From contig WPIO01000018.1 of NCBI GenBank assembly GCA_009760855.2, forward strand, positions 5,537,001 through 5,601,000: DNA of 64,000 bases. Reading direction: 5' to 3'. This DNA comes from Cristatella mucedo. Lineage: Eukaryota > Bryozoa > Phylactolaemata > Cristatellidae. Within the stretch, counting starts at the first letter, position 1, and each line of letters opens with the position of its first letter. Positions 13,905-27,310 of this stretch are shown here, piece after piece. The notes beneath the pieces were generated by a model, which saw only the letters and a list, made by a program, of their open reading frames with translations, was not told the origin of the DNA and made no database searches. The translations under genes were made by a program, and so were the position numbers.

Positions 13905-15048
13905 CTACCATTCCTATCAACGACACTGGAATGAGTCGTGGAAGACCAGCAGCACCATCATATTGAAACATCAAACTTTGCAAGTAACTTCCAGTCTGAT
14001 TTTAGTTAGTTTGAGTTTCGTTTTTCTTTAAAGCTAATCACTCCACAGAGTCATCATTCCTTCGGGTGTACAACGACCTACTTAGGAATGCAGACATGGG
14101 TAAAGTTTCTCTGCTTGTTTTGCTTGATCTTTCGGCAGCTTTCGATACCATCGATCACAAAGTTCTTCTAGAGCGCCTCTCATCTCGCCTGGGCATCACT
14201 GGCACTGCTCTACAGTGGTTCAGGTCCTACCTCAGTGGGAGACTCCAGAGTGTTGAAGTGAATGGATAAAGATCATCCGAGGTACCTCTGAAATATGGGT
14301 GCCTCAGGGGTCCGTGCTAGGTCCTGGTCTTTTCACGGTTTATACTCCCTCTTATGGATGTGACTGCCAAGCGCAATCTAGGCTTTCACTCCTATTAAAA
14401 AGAGACTCAGTTGTACCTTTGCTTTGATCCCTCTCAGCCTTCGAGCAAGTCAAATCCTTTCAACTCGCTGCATGTATTGATGACTTCCAAGCATGGATGT
14501 CAGCCAATTTTCTTAAATTGAATGATGATAAAACACACTAACTAGTTATGGGCAAACAAGTGTCATTTATCAATTTGATTGGCTAACGCTAGCAATCTAC
14601 TCTTCCAGCATGTCTCTTGTTGAATCTGCACGAAACCTAAGTGTCCTGTTCCAAATTGACCTTTCAATGGACGACCAAATCAGCGCCACAGTCAAGCCTG
14701 CCTACATTCAGCTACATAACATTGCTAAATTCGGGCTTGTTTAGAAAATGGTATCATATCTAAGTATGCAACTGTGACATCCCGACTTGACTTCTGCAAC
14801 TCACTGCTTGCTGGTCTACCGGCCTGTGCAACCAGGCGCTCGCAGCTGATGCAAAGCTGAGCAGCTCGGGCGCGAGTCTGTCGTGAGCGTCACAGTTGCC
14901 ACACCGCACCACTTCTCACCGACCTGTACAGGTTCCCTATCAAGCAACGCATCGACTTAAAGGTTTTGCCACTCACTTTCAGGTTTCTGCCTTCTTTGGC
15001 TCCAGTCTACCTATCAGAACCACTGTACCTCGTACAAACCTCAAATCC
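13905..15048 (+). mobile_element. Second, decayed L2 copy next to the first
   Basis: Begins inside the RT N-part (TACCATTCCTATCAACGAC) right after the (ATT)n tail of the previous copy, with LLDLSAAFDTIDHK at about 14110-14170, and is broken by many indels and stops afterwards. It ends at the PRTNLKS region without a 3' UTR. Confidence 0.85.
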
Positions 15049-15885
15049 TAAAAAAACAAAGAGTTTGTCCAGCAACGCAACTTGAAAGGCATTGCTTTCA
15101 CAACGTGAGCAGCGTAACGACACAGCATTACAAGCATGCTCCGTTGGATTCAGGAAAGGGGGAAAAGAAATGTATCTGAGAATACGAAGGACATGTCGAT
15201 ACAGCCTGCTACAGAAATCTATCAATTTGTTCCGTTGCCTCTGGGAAATATACTAGAGGTTAGTGTGCATTATTGCACGTATTTTGTAAAGTTTTTCTTC
15301 TACCGGGACTAAATAAAGTCGTCAGCCAAATGCGGGACGGTGTGAATGCTTTTGACACCCGAGCAGACTGACAAATTCAGTAGAGTTTATCGTCGAAGCA
15401 AGAAAATGGCTGGAAAGTTCAAAGACTTAAGACTGCAAAGTCTAAGGTTATCGCTGGTTAAAAAATATTAGCTTATTAAATAACCATTTCGCCACATCAC
15501 GTCAGCCAATACATTTTTTAGGCATAATAATGCACCTGGCTGCACATAGGCATCAGGTCCTCGCGGCTATTTAATAAGCGGAGATATGGTCAATGCTACA
15601 ATCCACCATTTTAATCTCACCCTTTGACTTCATGTGAGGTCTTCCTCCACGTACTACAGGGCCGGCCTCGGGCCAAGCACGGGGCGGACGTTTGCATAAA
15701 TTCCGCGATACCTTGGATATTTCGCTGGTATTTACCCTTTGACTGCACGTGAGCTGTCCTTGTATAAGCTACTCAAAACAGGTCCTGCTTAGCAAAAGGT
15801 GTGGCGCGGCGTCACGGCTTGGCTCCTCCATACCTAAACTGAACTGCTGCACCAGTTTTAGCCTACTCGTCCCTCAGGTCCTGTG
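15049..15885. other. Unannotated sequence
   Basis: No coding or RNA feature recognised. Confidence 0.5.
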
Positions 15886-15889
15886 TGGA

Positions 15890-16330
15890 AAATAAATTAG
15901 CTGTTCCATTTTCCGCTTAAAAAACCGTTGGCGACAGAAGCTTTAGCTCTGCAGGTCCTAGACTGTGGAACTCGCTTCCACAATGCTTACCCAACGGCAA
16001 CTACTCTCCTTCTGCCAACTATGGAGCATCCTTTTCAGCGATCCTGAGCTGCTACTTCTATGCTACTCCCCACCTCAACTGCTTTCCTGACTCTGCTATG
16101 CTTCCTAATTTCTCTTTGCTGCATGAGGCGAAGTATGTTGGCTACCGAATGCGTACCGAAAGCCGCTCAGGCTGTGAGTGCGCTATACAAAACTCCCTGT
16201 AACACCCACATAGTCTTATGGCTTTGTGGAGTTAGAGACGGAGCTGCATACATATATAAAAGTCTCCATAACTCAATACCAGGCGGTTCTTCCTTTGCTG
16301 CTTGCCTGCGAGAACCTCCGTGCATTCTGT
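15890..16330 (+). mobile_element. LINE B C-terminal fragment and 3' UTR
   Basis: GGTCCTAGACTGTGGAACTC codes for the 'GPRLWNS' motif. The following UTR (GAATGCGTACCGAAAGCCGC, GTGCGCTATACAAAACTC) matches the minus-strand copy at 49235-49560. Confidence 0.7.
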
Positions 16331-16410
16331 ATTGACCCTATTGTAAACTCGACTATCAAACGGAAGAATTTCAATTTTAAACCGCTGATTAGCACTCGTT
16401 GTAGAAGTAG

Positions 16411-16735
16411 CTCAATCGCTGCACCTCAGCACGACTTTAAAAGGCGACCGGCGACATTCGGTAGAGTTCCCGCCAAAATAGCACCGCCTCTTCAAAGCTG
16501 GCTATTGGATAGTCGCTTATATTTGCATGTTCATTGGCCGCCCACTAAAGTTCTTGGATCTCGTGGATAAATTGACCTAGTTCGAGGTCAATTTATTCGC
16601 GAGAATCGAAATGAATTTCTATTGACCGATACGAGCGCGAAGCACTGCAGCTTAGCGGATTTGAGACCATACCACCCGGGTCATGCTTTGAGTCTATGCA
16701 GTCTGATTAGGTGGGTGGCTGTGTAACGCCGAAGA
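16411..16735. repeat. Dispersed repeat E, copy 2
   Basis: Near-identical to 5486-5805, same orientation; right edges end at GTGGGTGGCT and TAACGCCGAAG. Confidence 0.8.
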
Positions 16736-17345
16736 TGATGGCACGGCCGTGATCTGGCGGAAACTCATGGGCCGTCGTCGGCAGGAGGAGGACGAGTCGT
16801 GGTCCTGTTTCCGGGTGGTGCGAATTCTCGGCCCACCTGACGATGTGCTGCCGCCTGCTGTGGGAGCGTCGACCTCGGCTGTGGATGCCTCTGATGGACG
16901 GCGAGGTCTACCTGCCTCCCTCCTTGGGCGGGCCCAAGCGTTGCCCGGTCTGGCTCTGCACCAGCGCCCGCTCCGAGGCCTGAACGCTCTGTGCTGCAGC
17001 CTGGGCGCCTGGACGCCCGGAGGTGGGCGTGGCCGGTGGACTGACTGCAGCGCCTTCTGCTCCTGCTGGGGGGGGGGGGGGAGCCCCACGGGCATTGCCC
17101 GGTCTCACGCTTCGAGAATGCCGACTTCGCAAACTGCCCACTCAACGCCCGAGCCAGTGGCTGGCCCGTCCGCTCGGAACCTGGAAGGCAGGTGCACCGC
17201 ACGGTGCTGTGCTTGCAATTGCGGCGGCGGTGCTGCTTGGTGCTGGCGAGATAAGCCAACCGAGCACGGCGCAGGCTAGCAAGGCTGACCGCCCCTGCCG
17301 AATGCAGGTTGCGTCCGAGTATCATCCCGGCGGGCCCTAGCCGCT
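16736..17345. other. GC-rich segment without a recognised gene
   Basis: Sharp GC rise with a G12 tract near 17070. Open frames exist in both directions (176 and 186 codons), as expected from composition; no domain or splice-supported model found. Confidence 0.5.
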
Positions 17346-18130
17346 TGTAAATGCGTTGATCGCCAAATAAAATCCATGAATAATAGTATAAACCTTAAAA
17401 ATGAATAAAGCTTACAAAGCTTGAATATTTAGCTTGTAAAGGCCATGCCACCTTTTTTCACCTAAGACTTGCCAGTCGCACCCCAGGTACAAGTATAGGA
17501 CTGATAACGCAAGAATGATTTATGGGTCCCAGTCCTAAAATATTCTCAGCTATGCTGTCAGGTTCTTATTATGCTTTAGGGAAATAGTAAAGGTATTCCA
17601 GCCTCCATAAAGCCATCTCTGGTTTAAGAAAATATCAAGTCACAACTTGTGACCCTGGCATAGAGATTTTCCACAGTTTCTGCCCGCAATTCACGTAAAG
17701 AATATGTTGCAATAAATGTCTCTCGGCAGCAGTAATTATTTCAATGGCTTCAAAGGACACGACTAAAATACGCCAACTATCCTCAATAGGAATAAGCGTT
17801 GTAGATTTTCGAACGTTGAAATGGTTATTTTCGAGCCTTAATGACTTCGTTTCTTTTCGGCAGTTGTACATGTTTACTACTAGCAATTGCGCTCTTCAAT
17901 CACGAAAATCCTTTGCAAAAGTAATTAAAGATAGGTTGCTGCTAAAGGCTGTATTTACACGGCCCATATATAAGCAGATGATGCGTCACCTTTGCCTCTA
18001 TCCTAAATTAAATGCAACAAGCTAGTGAGGCTAAGTGACGTCACTAACGTTTAAATTACTTTGAAAACTATTGCAGAGAAAGAAGGTTCTACTCAGAATA
18101 CACTGGATAAACTATATTCTTTACTGTAGG
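17346..18130. other. Unannotated AT-rich sequence
   Basis: No feature supported. Confidence 0.5.
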
Positions 18131-18139
18131 CTGTAGTGA

Positions 18140-18778
18140 GAATCGATCCGAAAAAGATTCGGTATACTCAAATATAGGCCGACAAAGAAAAATTTGGTGG
18201 CATCGAAATTCTCAATCGATTAGTATAAGGCCGCCGGTTTTGCGTTCGTGTATTACAGTTTAAAGACCAGCAGTCAACAACGTACGACAACCACCACCTA
18301 TACTGGGCGAGAGAGAAGCCGTTAAATACGTGCCTCATGACTCCAGGTAGTGAAAATTTTGAAAGTCAGACTTCAAGCATATAGACAATCGCATTAGTTT
18401 ACTGTGGGTCACCAAAGTTCTGTTGACAGGAACCATTCTACACGAAGCAAAGGTCATCCCTCTGGGTTACGATTGCATTACAGCACCGAAACAATTGCAG
18501 CAAGGGGAACACTTCCCATCGAATAGGCAGCTACATGCTCTCTATGTAACAAACACTGCAGATTCATGACGTCTGAATGTTCAAGACCAGACCGCCGTTC
18601 AAAATGGTAGGGTATTTGCTCATTTTACGCCATCCAAGGGTAAGCTCATTATTTAGGCTAATCGTAACTTGTGGCATTATCTCCGGAATGATGGTTTCCA
18701 AACGCATTTCAAATACACTGACTGTCGAACCAGTTCAAACAGACATGCTGTGCTTCGAGGACATTATAGCATTATAGG
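18140..18778. repeat. Diverged tandem duplication, unit 1
   Basis: Collinear with 19045-19745: shared blocks include GCTACATGCTC, CGCCATCCAAG, ATTTAGGCTAA and GACATTATAGC in the same order. No open frame is conserved. Confidence 0.75.
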
Positions 18779-18929
18779 CATTATATAATTGACCTATACA
18801 TTATTTATAATATATCATATATAGGATATATATTTATTATAACCTATATATTAATTACATCAATTATAGCATAGGCTGAGAAGGCGAAGGAGTGCAAAAG
18901 GCAAAGAAGGCGCTAGAGGCGGTGGAATA

Positions 18930-19046
18930 CACCGGAGAAACTAAATCCTTTTTTGGATATCCGATATCACCGGAGAAACTGAATCCTTTTTTTCGATATC
19001 CGATATCACCGGAGAAACTGAACCTTTTTTTATGATAGGTTCGATA
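18930..19046. repeat. 39-bp minisatellite, 3 units
   Basis: ACCGGAGAAACT recurs at 18931, 18969 and 19008, each followed by a T-run and a GATATCCGATATC palindrome. It lies between the two large tandem units. Confidence 0.9.
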
Positions 19047-19745
19047 GGAAAACGATTCGGTATTCTTAAATATCGATTAGTAAAAGGTTTGGTGCACCGA
19101 GAAGACTTTTGGTGATGTCGAAACTCACAATAGACATGTACAAGAATGTTGGCATGATTCGAGTATTCCGCTATAGCAACCAGAAGTAAACAACGTTCGA
19201 CAACTGCCGCCTACGCTGGGCAAGAGAGTAGCTCTTAATTACCTGCCTCGTGACTCAGCTAATGAAAAATTTGAAACCTCAACGTCCAAGAGCAGCGACA
19301 ATCGCATCAGTATACTTTGGCTAACCAGAGTTCGGTTGACGAGAACAATTCTGCATAAAGCAAGGGCCACCGCTCAAGTTTACGACGCTATCGTATCGCC
19401 GAAACGCTTTCGGCAGGGGAACACATCCCATTAAATGGGTAGCTACATGCTCCCTATATAACAAACAATGGGAAACCACCTGGCTTGAAAAAGATTTCCA
19501 GTGGTTCCAGGATTGGTGTCTAAACTTTTCAGCGCAGATTCATTTTATCGAAATTTCCAAGACCAGACTTTTCAAAGTGATATGGCTTCTGTTCATTTTT
19601 CGCCATCCAAGAATTAGCCCACTATTTAGGCTAACCGTAACTTGTTGCATTATCTCTGCAATGATGGCTTCCGGACGCATTTAAAACACACAGACTACAG
19701 AAATAGTTCGAACGGCGATGCCATGCATCCATGACATTATAGCTA
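19045..19745. repeat. Diverged tandem duplication, unit 2
   Basis: Second unit, about 900 bp from the first start to start. It has an extra 60-70 bp (about 19470-19530) not in unit 1. Confidence 0.75.
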
Positions 19746-21195
19746 ATCAGAAGAGGCGGACGGAGGCGGACGGAAGAGGCGTCGGAGGAGGAGGAGGTCA
19801 ATGAAGGTCAAGAGGAGGTCAAGGAAGCATAAGAGACTCACGAGCCGCGGGAGGCGCAGGAAGGCGCAGGAAGGCGTGAAGCAACGCTACTCTCACTGGG
19901 GCCATATATAGTTGGCGTATTTTAGCCCTGCCAAGAATAAGACACATGTTTTCAAGGCATCGAAACAACGATCGTTGCCCAGAGATATTTAGTGTCGCGA
20001 ATCCTTCATTAGGATTCCTGGCAGAAACCTTGGAAAATCTCTGCAGGAAGAGCACACATTGTGACTGAGTACTGGCTTTAGTCAGAGGTGGCTTTACGAA
20101 GGTTTGAATAGGCGCACTATTTCCGTAAAGCTGAATAAAAACCTGCCAGAAAAGCTGGGAGTATGTGAGGACTGAGGCCATTCAAGCGTTTTTCGTTTTA
20201 AAATTATACTTCGGGTGGACGACTGGAACGACTTCAGTGAAAAAGAAGAAGCCACAGCCGCCGCTGCTGCTATGAGCAGAATAATCAGCATAATAATTAT
20301 ACATTTGTAATGGTGCCTTCAGAGAGCCCGATCTTTATCCAGGAACTTGAAATTTGCTGCAAATGAAGTTTAAATTCTAGTGTGGACTTAGTGGAAGACC
20401 TTGAAATTTTCTATGTAGACATGTGTATTGAATTAATAAAACTGTGGTCAAGCCTACGAATGAAACTTTTGAAGGTCTTAGATAGATTGAATTAAAACTA
20501 CGCGACTCTGTACGTTGACAGAATGGCCTAGAGCATGCTCCTCAAGAACACTTATTAGTGTGGCGTTCACTACACAAGTGAAGGTATCGGTACCGTCTGT
20601 TACCACTAATCGTTCGCTTAATTTACGTTCACACAATCTGTTGAGTGCCCAGAAAAGATTCAGCTAAGGTAAAGCTAAGATAAGATAAGATATCTTCCAA
20701 GATAAAGCATTCAATCTTTCTAAGAAAGCTACGAAAGCTGTGGAGACTTTAGAAATATAGTATAACTATTAATATGTCTATATGAAGATCTAAAAAAACC
20801 TGCCTTTGAGATAAATTTAACAATTTTCCTCTGAACGATGCTTTATAAATTTATTCGCTGGATACACTCGACGGTTACCCTGCACGTAAAGCCGAACAAA
20901 AAGGGTAGATGAGATGAGGCGACGATTCAAAATGGTCAGCCGGCAAACAGCAAGAACAGAAGGGCGGAACCCCTCAGGACTATTGAGATCCACGATATGG
21001 CCACCGCTACTATTAGTGGGATTTATGCATTAAAAAAACAATGGTAGCTTAGAGATTTCACAATGGCAAAAGTTGCGGTCCCAACGAGGAAATTCGATCG
21101 TGCCAAGGCGAAATAACTGAGACTTTTCAAAACAAGTATTGGCCCTAGTGTGGCCAGTTATGCAACCTGTAACCATTTGATCGTGCGAAATTTGC
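19746..21195. other. Unannotated sequence
   Basis: GGA-rich simple sequence at 19750-19870. A minus-strand frame at 19819-20181 (120 codons) has no recognisable domain. Otherwise AT-rich with no feature. Confidence 0.4.
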
Positions 21196-21199
21196 ACCA

Positions 21200-21280
21200 C
21201 AAGCTCAGTGTCTAGAGAAAATTAAGTTCTATGAAGGCGCGACACACATTTTCTATTATTATTACTATTATTACAGATTA
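21200..21280 (+). mobile_element. L2 3' terminus fragment
   Basis: Decayed version of the L2 end (TCTAGAGAAAATTAAGTTCT, then GGCGC and (ATT)n). Confidence 0.6.
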
Positions 21281-22260
21281 AGCACACACATGGTGTCTGG
21301 GAGTGGCTATCCCTAGTGAATGGCAACTTTTACGGAAGAGTGTCGATGTAAAGTGTATATTAAGATGAGGGTGAAAGATAGACTGAAAAGTGCTCCGAAA
21401 AAAAACGCTGCAACAGTATCTGAGGCAAAAAGCAATACATTTCTCACTGCTTTTTTTGCGTTTGAGTTGTGTGTGCTTGCTTCTCTTTCATTTCATGTAC
21501 AACAACTTTACAAAACTTTATTGTTTTTTTTCTTGCACGGCAAATTTTACCACGTCTCCTTCAAACGATTATTAGCATATTCAAATATTTTAAGCAGCGA
21601 GAATAATCGAATTTCAAATCTCATAGTATAATACTACTCCGCTGGTTACTAACCCGTTTTACCGTATGTTAAGGTATTCTTACTGTTAAAGCTACTGCAT
21701 GCTGGGAAAACCTTTCAATTTCAGGTAGCCAGCGGTTATCTAAAACTAAGATGCAAGAACAACGCATCTTGCAATGCAAGCGCTTTTCATTTAGTTTGCA
21801 CAGAAATGACGAAATTCCGTCCTCGTCATTTATAACTTGAGTGTTTTTTATCAAGGGGGGTTTGAGGTTGTACGAGCTAGTAACAGGAGAGCCAATCTCT
21901 ATGTCGGTGATAACCGATAAGTTTAAAATGAGGTTAGAGGAAATAAGTTTAAAAGAATGGAAGCCTGTTTCGCAGAAGGCATTTAAAAATGGAAACACGC
22001 CAGAGCCACTGAACAGAAAATAGGGATCGTTCATCTGGAGCGGAAATTATAAAAAAGAAAAATGCATAAGTGGTCAGGCCACTAAGTCGCATATCAGCAT
22101 GGAAGACACGCTTTCTTTCAGTACTTAGAAACTGTCAAACGTACGACCGCTGAGCGACGGTAAGTCATCTCACTGATCATTTAATCGTGGCATCGATCGT
22201 GTGAACAAGCTCTTGGCCGCTGATCATTTGCAAAGTCGTGCAACTCTACTGTGCGCGATA
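21281..22260. other. Unannotated sequence
   Basis: Open frames up to 121 codons on either strand without family features. Confidence 0.4.
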
Positions 22261-22265
22261 GCAAC

Positions 22266-22515
22266 GAGTGAGAGAGAGAGGGGGGAGAGAGAGAGGAGGT
22301 AGAGAGAGGGAGAGAGAGAGAGAGGAGAGAGAGACGGAGAGAGAGAGAGAGAAAGAGAGAGAGGGGAGAGAGAGGGAGAGAGAAAGAGAGAGGGAGAGAG
22401 AGAGCGAGAGAGAGAGAGAAAGAGACAGAGGGAGACAAAGAAAGAGAGGGAGAGAGAGAGGGAGAGAGACAGAGAGAGAGGGAGAGAGAGAGAGAGTGGG
22501 AGAGAGAGTGAGAAG

Positions 22516-22546
<31 letters not shown>

Positions 22547-22562
22547 GGGAGAGAGGGGGAGG
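22266..22562. repeat. GA-rich low-complexity tract
   Basis: About 295 bp of imperfect GA/GGGA repeats; both strands appear open (RERE or SLSL translations) but are not genes. Confidence 0.97.
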
Positions 22563-23195
22563 GGCGCTTCATGAAGCCAATCACATTCGATGAGGTTCTA
22601 GCTTTAGGATTTGCAGGTCACGATGAATGGTTTCCTTTGTGTGGTCTATTAGATTAACCCATGTTTTTGTAAAATGGCTACAGAGAGATGTTGATAATAA
22701 AATGCAGAGTGTCGACAAAAAGAAAAAACCTAGCCGATTAGCCAATGATGATCGTAGATACAAAGTTCTGCAAAAAGACTTACAACATTACGAGGTCAAA
22801 ATTCAAGAATTTTAGTTCTCACCCTAAACCTAAGGAACGTAGAATGTTATGAAAAATCAACGGGCAAAATGATCTTACTCTTAACCTCAGACAAACGTTA
22901 ATGAATTTGCTGTTGATTGACTGTCGCAAGACTGTTACCGATAAGTAATGTAGACATTTGACTTAAAGTGATTTTTAGCACTGGCTTAACAATGCAACCG
23001 CAGATACATGTTCCGTGACTAAAGCTTAGGAGTGATTAGTTTTAGAGTTTTAGGAATTCTGTCCACCGTTTCACGACATGGCTCGCTCAGTCGATTTTTA
23101 TTCATGCAACCCTTATTGGCTAGACAAATCTGGTTAAGTCCGCGGATAAATATATATTAATATTTATTAAAATATTTCATGTGCGTATATACATT
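22563..23195. other. Unannotated AT-rich spacer
   Basis: No feature recognised. Confidence 0.5.
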
Positions 23196-23199
23196 AGCC

Positions 23200-24020
23200 A
23201 GCGGAGCCCTACCCTTCCGGGGTTGCGGGTGCCACCCGGGCCTCCCGGTTCAGGAGCAAGGACCGCACGGCTTCCGAGCCGGTAATGACTTCGGACACGT
23301 AGTACCGCCATAAAACCGTTTCTTCCGCGCGTGGGATGCCGAGGTCGGCCAGGCGAGCTTCATTATTTGGCCGCCAGCTGCTGAGAGCCCGACCGCGAAG
23401 GGCCTCACCTCACCACTGCCGGCCGACCGGTAGCCGGTGGTCAGGAAAGACCAGGCAATGGCATGCCCGTCACAGACTCGACCGGGCCGCCGCCAACCCA
23501 GACGGCACGCCGTCGTCTGTTGAGGGGAGCGTTCGCGACACCTGAGCCCAGCGGCCTTCGGCTCTGGCAACACGGTTGGCCAGATCTCGCTGTGGTCGGA
23601 CGCGCGTGATGTAGTGCCTCGAGCGGCTCTCATCCTGTCGCCTCTCGCTGACTGACACCTCCCTGAAGCGCTGCCTGCGTCTACCGATCCTGACGGCATC
23701 GAGCACTTGGTCGTGCCTCGCATGGTCATCGCGAAGCTACGAGAGTTCGCCAGGCTCGTTCGTGGAAGGCCGTGCTTGGGCGGCCCAGTCTGCACAGGGT
23801 AGGGTCAGCCGCTGCCTGGCCACGGACAGATTTGCCACCCGCAGTCACTTCTTGACCACGGGTCTTGGCCTGTCGTTCCGGGCGGTTCGTGCGCTGAGAG
23901 CTCCTGGATGTACTGCCAGTGGCTACTGCCAGGAGTCAGGCATATCCTGGGACGGTTACCAGCTGCCGCCTATGCCGCACAGAGGCAGAGACCACTTGAC
24001 ACGTGCAGACGATCCTGCAT
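23200..24020 (+). repeat. GC-rich dispersed repeat F, copy 1, and flank
   Basis: 23200-23540 shares GCGAAGGGCCTCACCTCA, GGCCGACCGGTAGCC and CAGGAAAGACC with the reverse complement of 31440-31830. Long frames run on the minus strand but differ between copies, so coding is not supported. Confidence 0.6.
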
Positions 24021-24039
24021 GCAATTACGGCCGACACAA

Positions 24040-24262
<223 letters not shown>

Positions 24263-24900
24263 ACCTGTTATTTTTCCTCAAAGCCCATTTTCCAAAGCCG
24301 AGCTTGAGAAGCATCTAGTCCCCCTGACGGCTTATAGATACGACCGTTGGTTCCGCGTGCTTGGAGACCAGGCCAGAGCCTAATCATGCTGGATGTCTGC
24401 AAATGTTCTCCAATTTCATTTGGCAGGGAAAAAGACAAAAGCTTCATCACAAAAGAAATCTGTTTGAACTTCTGACACCATAGCTATGCCCGTGTAATCC
24501 TTACTAGTTCAGATGGCAGAGCAGTGCGTACCATGTGTACACCAAGTGACACTCATAACGTGCTAAACTGAAATGACACGGCCATCGAAATCGTGCAAGC
24601 AGAGCTAACAGGAATGCTGCCGCAGTCATGAAAGCGACAGTAGTGACACTGCTGGTGCGGCAAGGCAGGCGACTTCAAGCTGCTATGAACGTGAGTCCCT
24701 CGCTAGTTCGGGCAGCGGAACAACTCGTGCAATGCGCCCAAACCTGATGCTCGCAATACGCCAACGATAACGACGCAGCGTTCAATATCCTGCAGGCAGC
24801 CCCAACAGTAACGCCAGAAATTAGAAATGCTTGAATAATAACATGCATGTTACGGCTGTTACGGCAGGTGACTTTCAAAGCTAACAAGCTCAATCGCCGT
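24263..24900. other. Unannotated sequence
   Basis: Nothing recognised. Confidence 0.5.
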
Positions 24901-24970
24901 AGCAAGCGGTGGTCATAGCCGTAAAGGCCCTTCTGTCGCTAGACCAAAGAGGATGTTTAAATAAACTAGT
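24901..24970 (+). mobile_element. SINE A 3' fragment
   Basis: GCCGTAAAGGCCCTTCTGTC and a tail reading AAATAAACTAG match the 3' half of the SINE A copies at 28.6, 56.3 and 62.4 kb. Confidence 0.6.
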
Positions 24971-26440
24971 GTGGACCATCGTTTGAATCAGTTGCAATCA
25001 GCTCCACCCATCTTTGTAGATGCATCACAATCACAGAAGCGCTTTCCCTTTAGTAGCGGAAATGACACTCTGCTCTACCTTTGATGCAAACTGATGTCAG
25101 GTCTATTTTCAACTCCATCATTTGATGCAGACTGTCAGATGTCCTTGCAGCTTCTCAAGTCAATTTCTCCCTCGAAGCTTCAATTTTTGCAGTTCACGCT
25201 AGGAGAAAGCTAACACTATAAAACGATATGTTGGTAAGAGCGACCTAGTATTTATGAGGATATGTCTGAGTGCTATAGAGATCCACTACACCAGAGCAAA
25301 CAGCTTATCGCACAAGCAAATATCGTACTATGAAAACAAGCAGAAGGAAGAGAAGGTCGATGCGTCTACCGATTGATGGACATCCGGTCAGCCATCCTTT
25401 GTACAGTGCTCCAAAGGCAGGCTGGAGGTGGCCTCGCTGCAGCAGAGGAGAGCAGTAACTCGTCACTTAGGCCAAGAGGTCACGATGAGTGCCACGTAAA
25501 TGCTCACGAATAATGCAGTTGCTATGCTCGTACGAGCGTAGCAAAATAATCAACGCCTGGAGGCCAACGCAGCACTCGAATATTAGAACGGCAGCAAGGT
25601 TAAGCAGAAGCGGATACGAGCAAACGCCGAGTTACTCTCTATCCGGTGCGAAGGTAGCTTGAGATCAGATGTCTTTGGAAGTTTGCTGCAAGTCACGGCA
25701 GTGCATTGAGCCCAAAATTCCTCCAGATTTGGTCCGTACACATCCGAGGCCCTTGGAATTGCGAGCAGTCGAATAGCGAACCAATATCTGGGCTCGAAAC
25801 TGTTTTGGTTCTTCGTTTTCTTTTTGAGGACCTGCCCTGGCAAAGGCATCCAAATTGGTGGGTAGCTTTTGCTCGACTGTTAGCTGGTAGCCAAGTGCTC
25901 ATTGCACATATTTTTGAGGGTTAAGGTAGGGGGTAATTAAGGTTTAAATTGTTAAAGTGAGAGTGAGTTCCCCGTTAACGCTTTAGTCTCACGGCATTTT
26001 TTTTTTCAGCTAAGCTACGGCCAAAGCATTATCATTGCGAATCACTTTGCTTTGCATTTCCAATAATCTTTCGTTGCGAATAATTTTATTCGGACGGAAA
26101 ACGAAGTGTTCAGCGCTCGAGGAAGGTTCTTTGCAGCGAGTTGGTAGTTTCGCCTCACTGGACTTGAGTTCCCCAGTAGCCGGTGAACGAGACGAGTGCG
26201 AGCTGCAATGTGAACATGACATACATCAGCCCCCTGAAGGATTATGCCGGCTCGCCACCTTTTAAATATGCTTTAGCAAGGTAGAAATTCTAGTTATTTC
26301 AAAGTAGCACTCCGTACTGATGACGAAATGGAGGAGAGCCGGAAGTGAGCCTCCGGCCAGTGCCTTCTTGCTGGGGATCACTCGTTTCTATTTCGATCAA
26401 ATAAGCAGTCCCATGAGCAAGAGAGAGAGCCCTCAGTAAG
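24971..26440. other. Unannotated sequence
   Basis: Several open frames of 60-88 codons, none with a family signature. Confidence 0.5.
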
Positions 26441-26444
26441 AATA

Positions 26445-27310
26445 AAAATAGTTATAATAATACATTTGATAAAGCACCCTCAGAGAACTTAATCTCTTTC
26501 TAGGCGCTTTACAGTTGCTGCAAAGGAAACACGATCGAATGGTTAGTGGTAGCATGCTCAATAAACAGCAAGAATAACACGGTTAGGGGTGATATGCAGA
26601 GTGGGCATATTAAAAGTGGTTAGTGGTAGCACACATCAGTGTCAGCACCCATAAGCACGTAAAGGACGAATCACAGGGACCCACTAAGTGCTGTCATAAA
26701 TAGGTTCATCTTCAGTTTCTTTTTAAATGTGGACAAGTCAGGAGACGTCGTAACGCAGTTCGGGAGTGAGTTCAAGGCTTTGGGAACATACAAACAAAAG
26801 ATACGGTCTCCAAAGGATTTGAGGTTTGTGCGAGATATAGTTAAACAGTTAGATTCCGAAAAGCAGATGGTACGATGCTTATGGCTGGTGGGGCAGTAGA
26901 TCTGATAGGTAGGCTGAAGCCAAAGAATGAGGGGATTGGAAAGTGAGTCGCAGAACCTTGAAGTCGATGTGTGGCTTGACTGGTAGCCAGTACAGGTCGG
27001 TGAGAAGTGGTGTGATGTGGCAAGTGCTATACTCATGCCAGACAAGCCTAGCTGCAGAAGTTTGCACCAGCTGTAAGCGCCTGAGTGCACAGGCCGGTAG
27101 GCAAGCAAGCAATTAGTTACAGAAGTCAAGACCTGATGTCGCAAATGCATGGACCCATTTAGATGCTGAATCACACTTGGTTTCTCCATAACTAGTAAGT
27201 TTATTTTATCATCATTGAATTTAAAACAGCTTGCTGCCATTCGTGTGCGGATGTCTTCAATACATACAGCAAGGGAGTTGAGAGAATTCGACGTGCTGGA
27301 GGGCAGTACC
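26445..27310 (-). mobile_element. L2 3' end, minus strand
   Basis: Minus-strand reading gives [29 protein letters not shown] and later PKALNSLPNCVTTSPDL, in two or more frames; the stem-loop UTR and tail end near 26450. Confidence 0.85.

Noticed and set aside
16736-17345. 176-186-codon frames in both directions as a gene, including a short RCCACNCGG stretch
   Set aside because: GC-rich DNA keeps both strands open; no domain, start context or splice support.
19819-20291. Minus-strand 120-codon frame as a gene
   Set aside because: No recognisable domain or splice context; left as unassigned.
22246-22584. RERE/SLSL proteins from GA tracts (also at 50.2 and 51.0 kb)
   Set aside because: Simple repeats, open on both strands.
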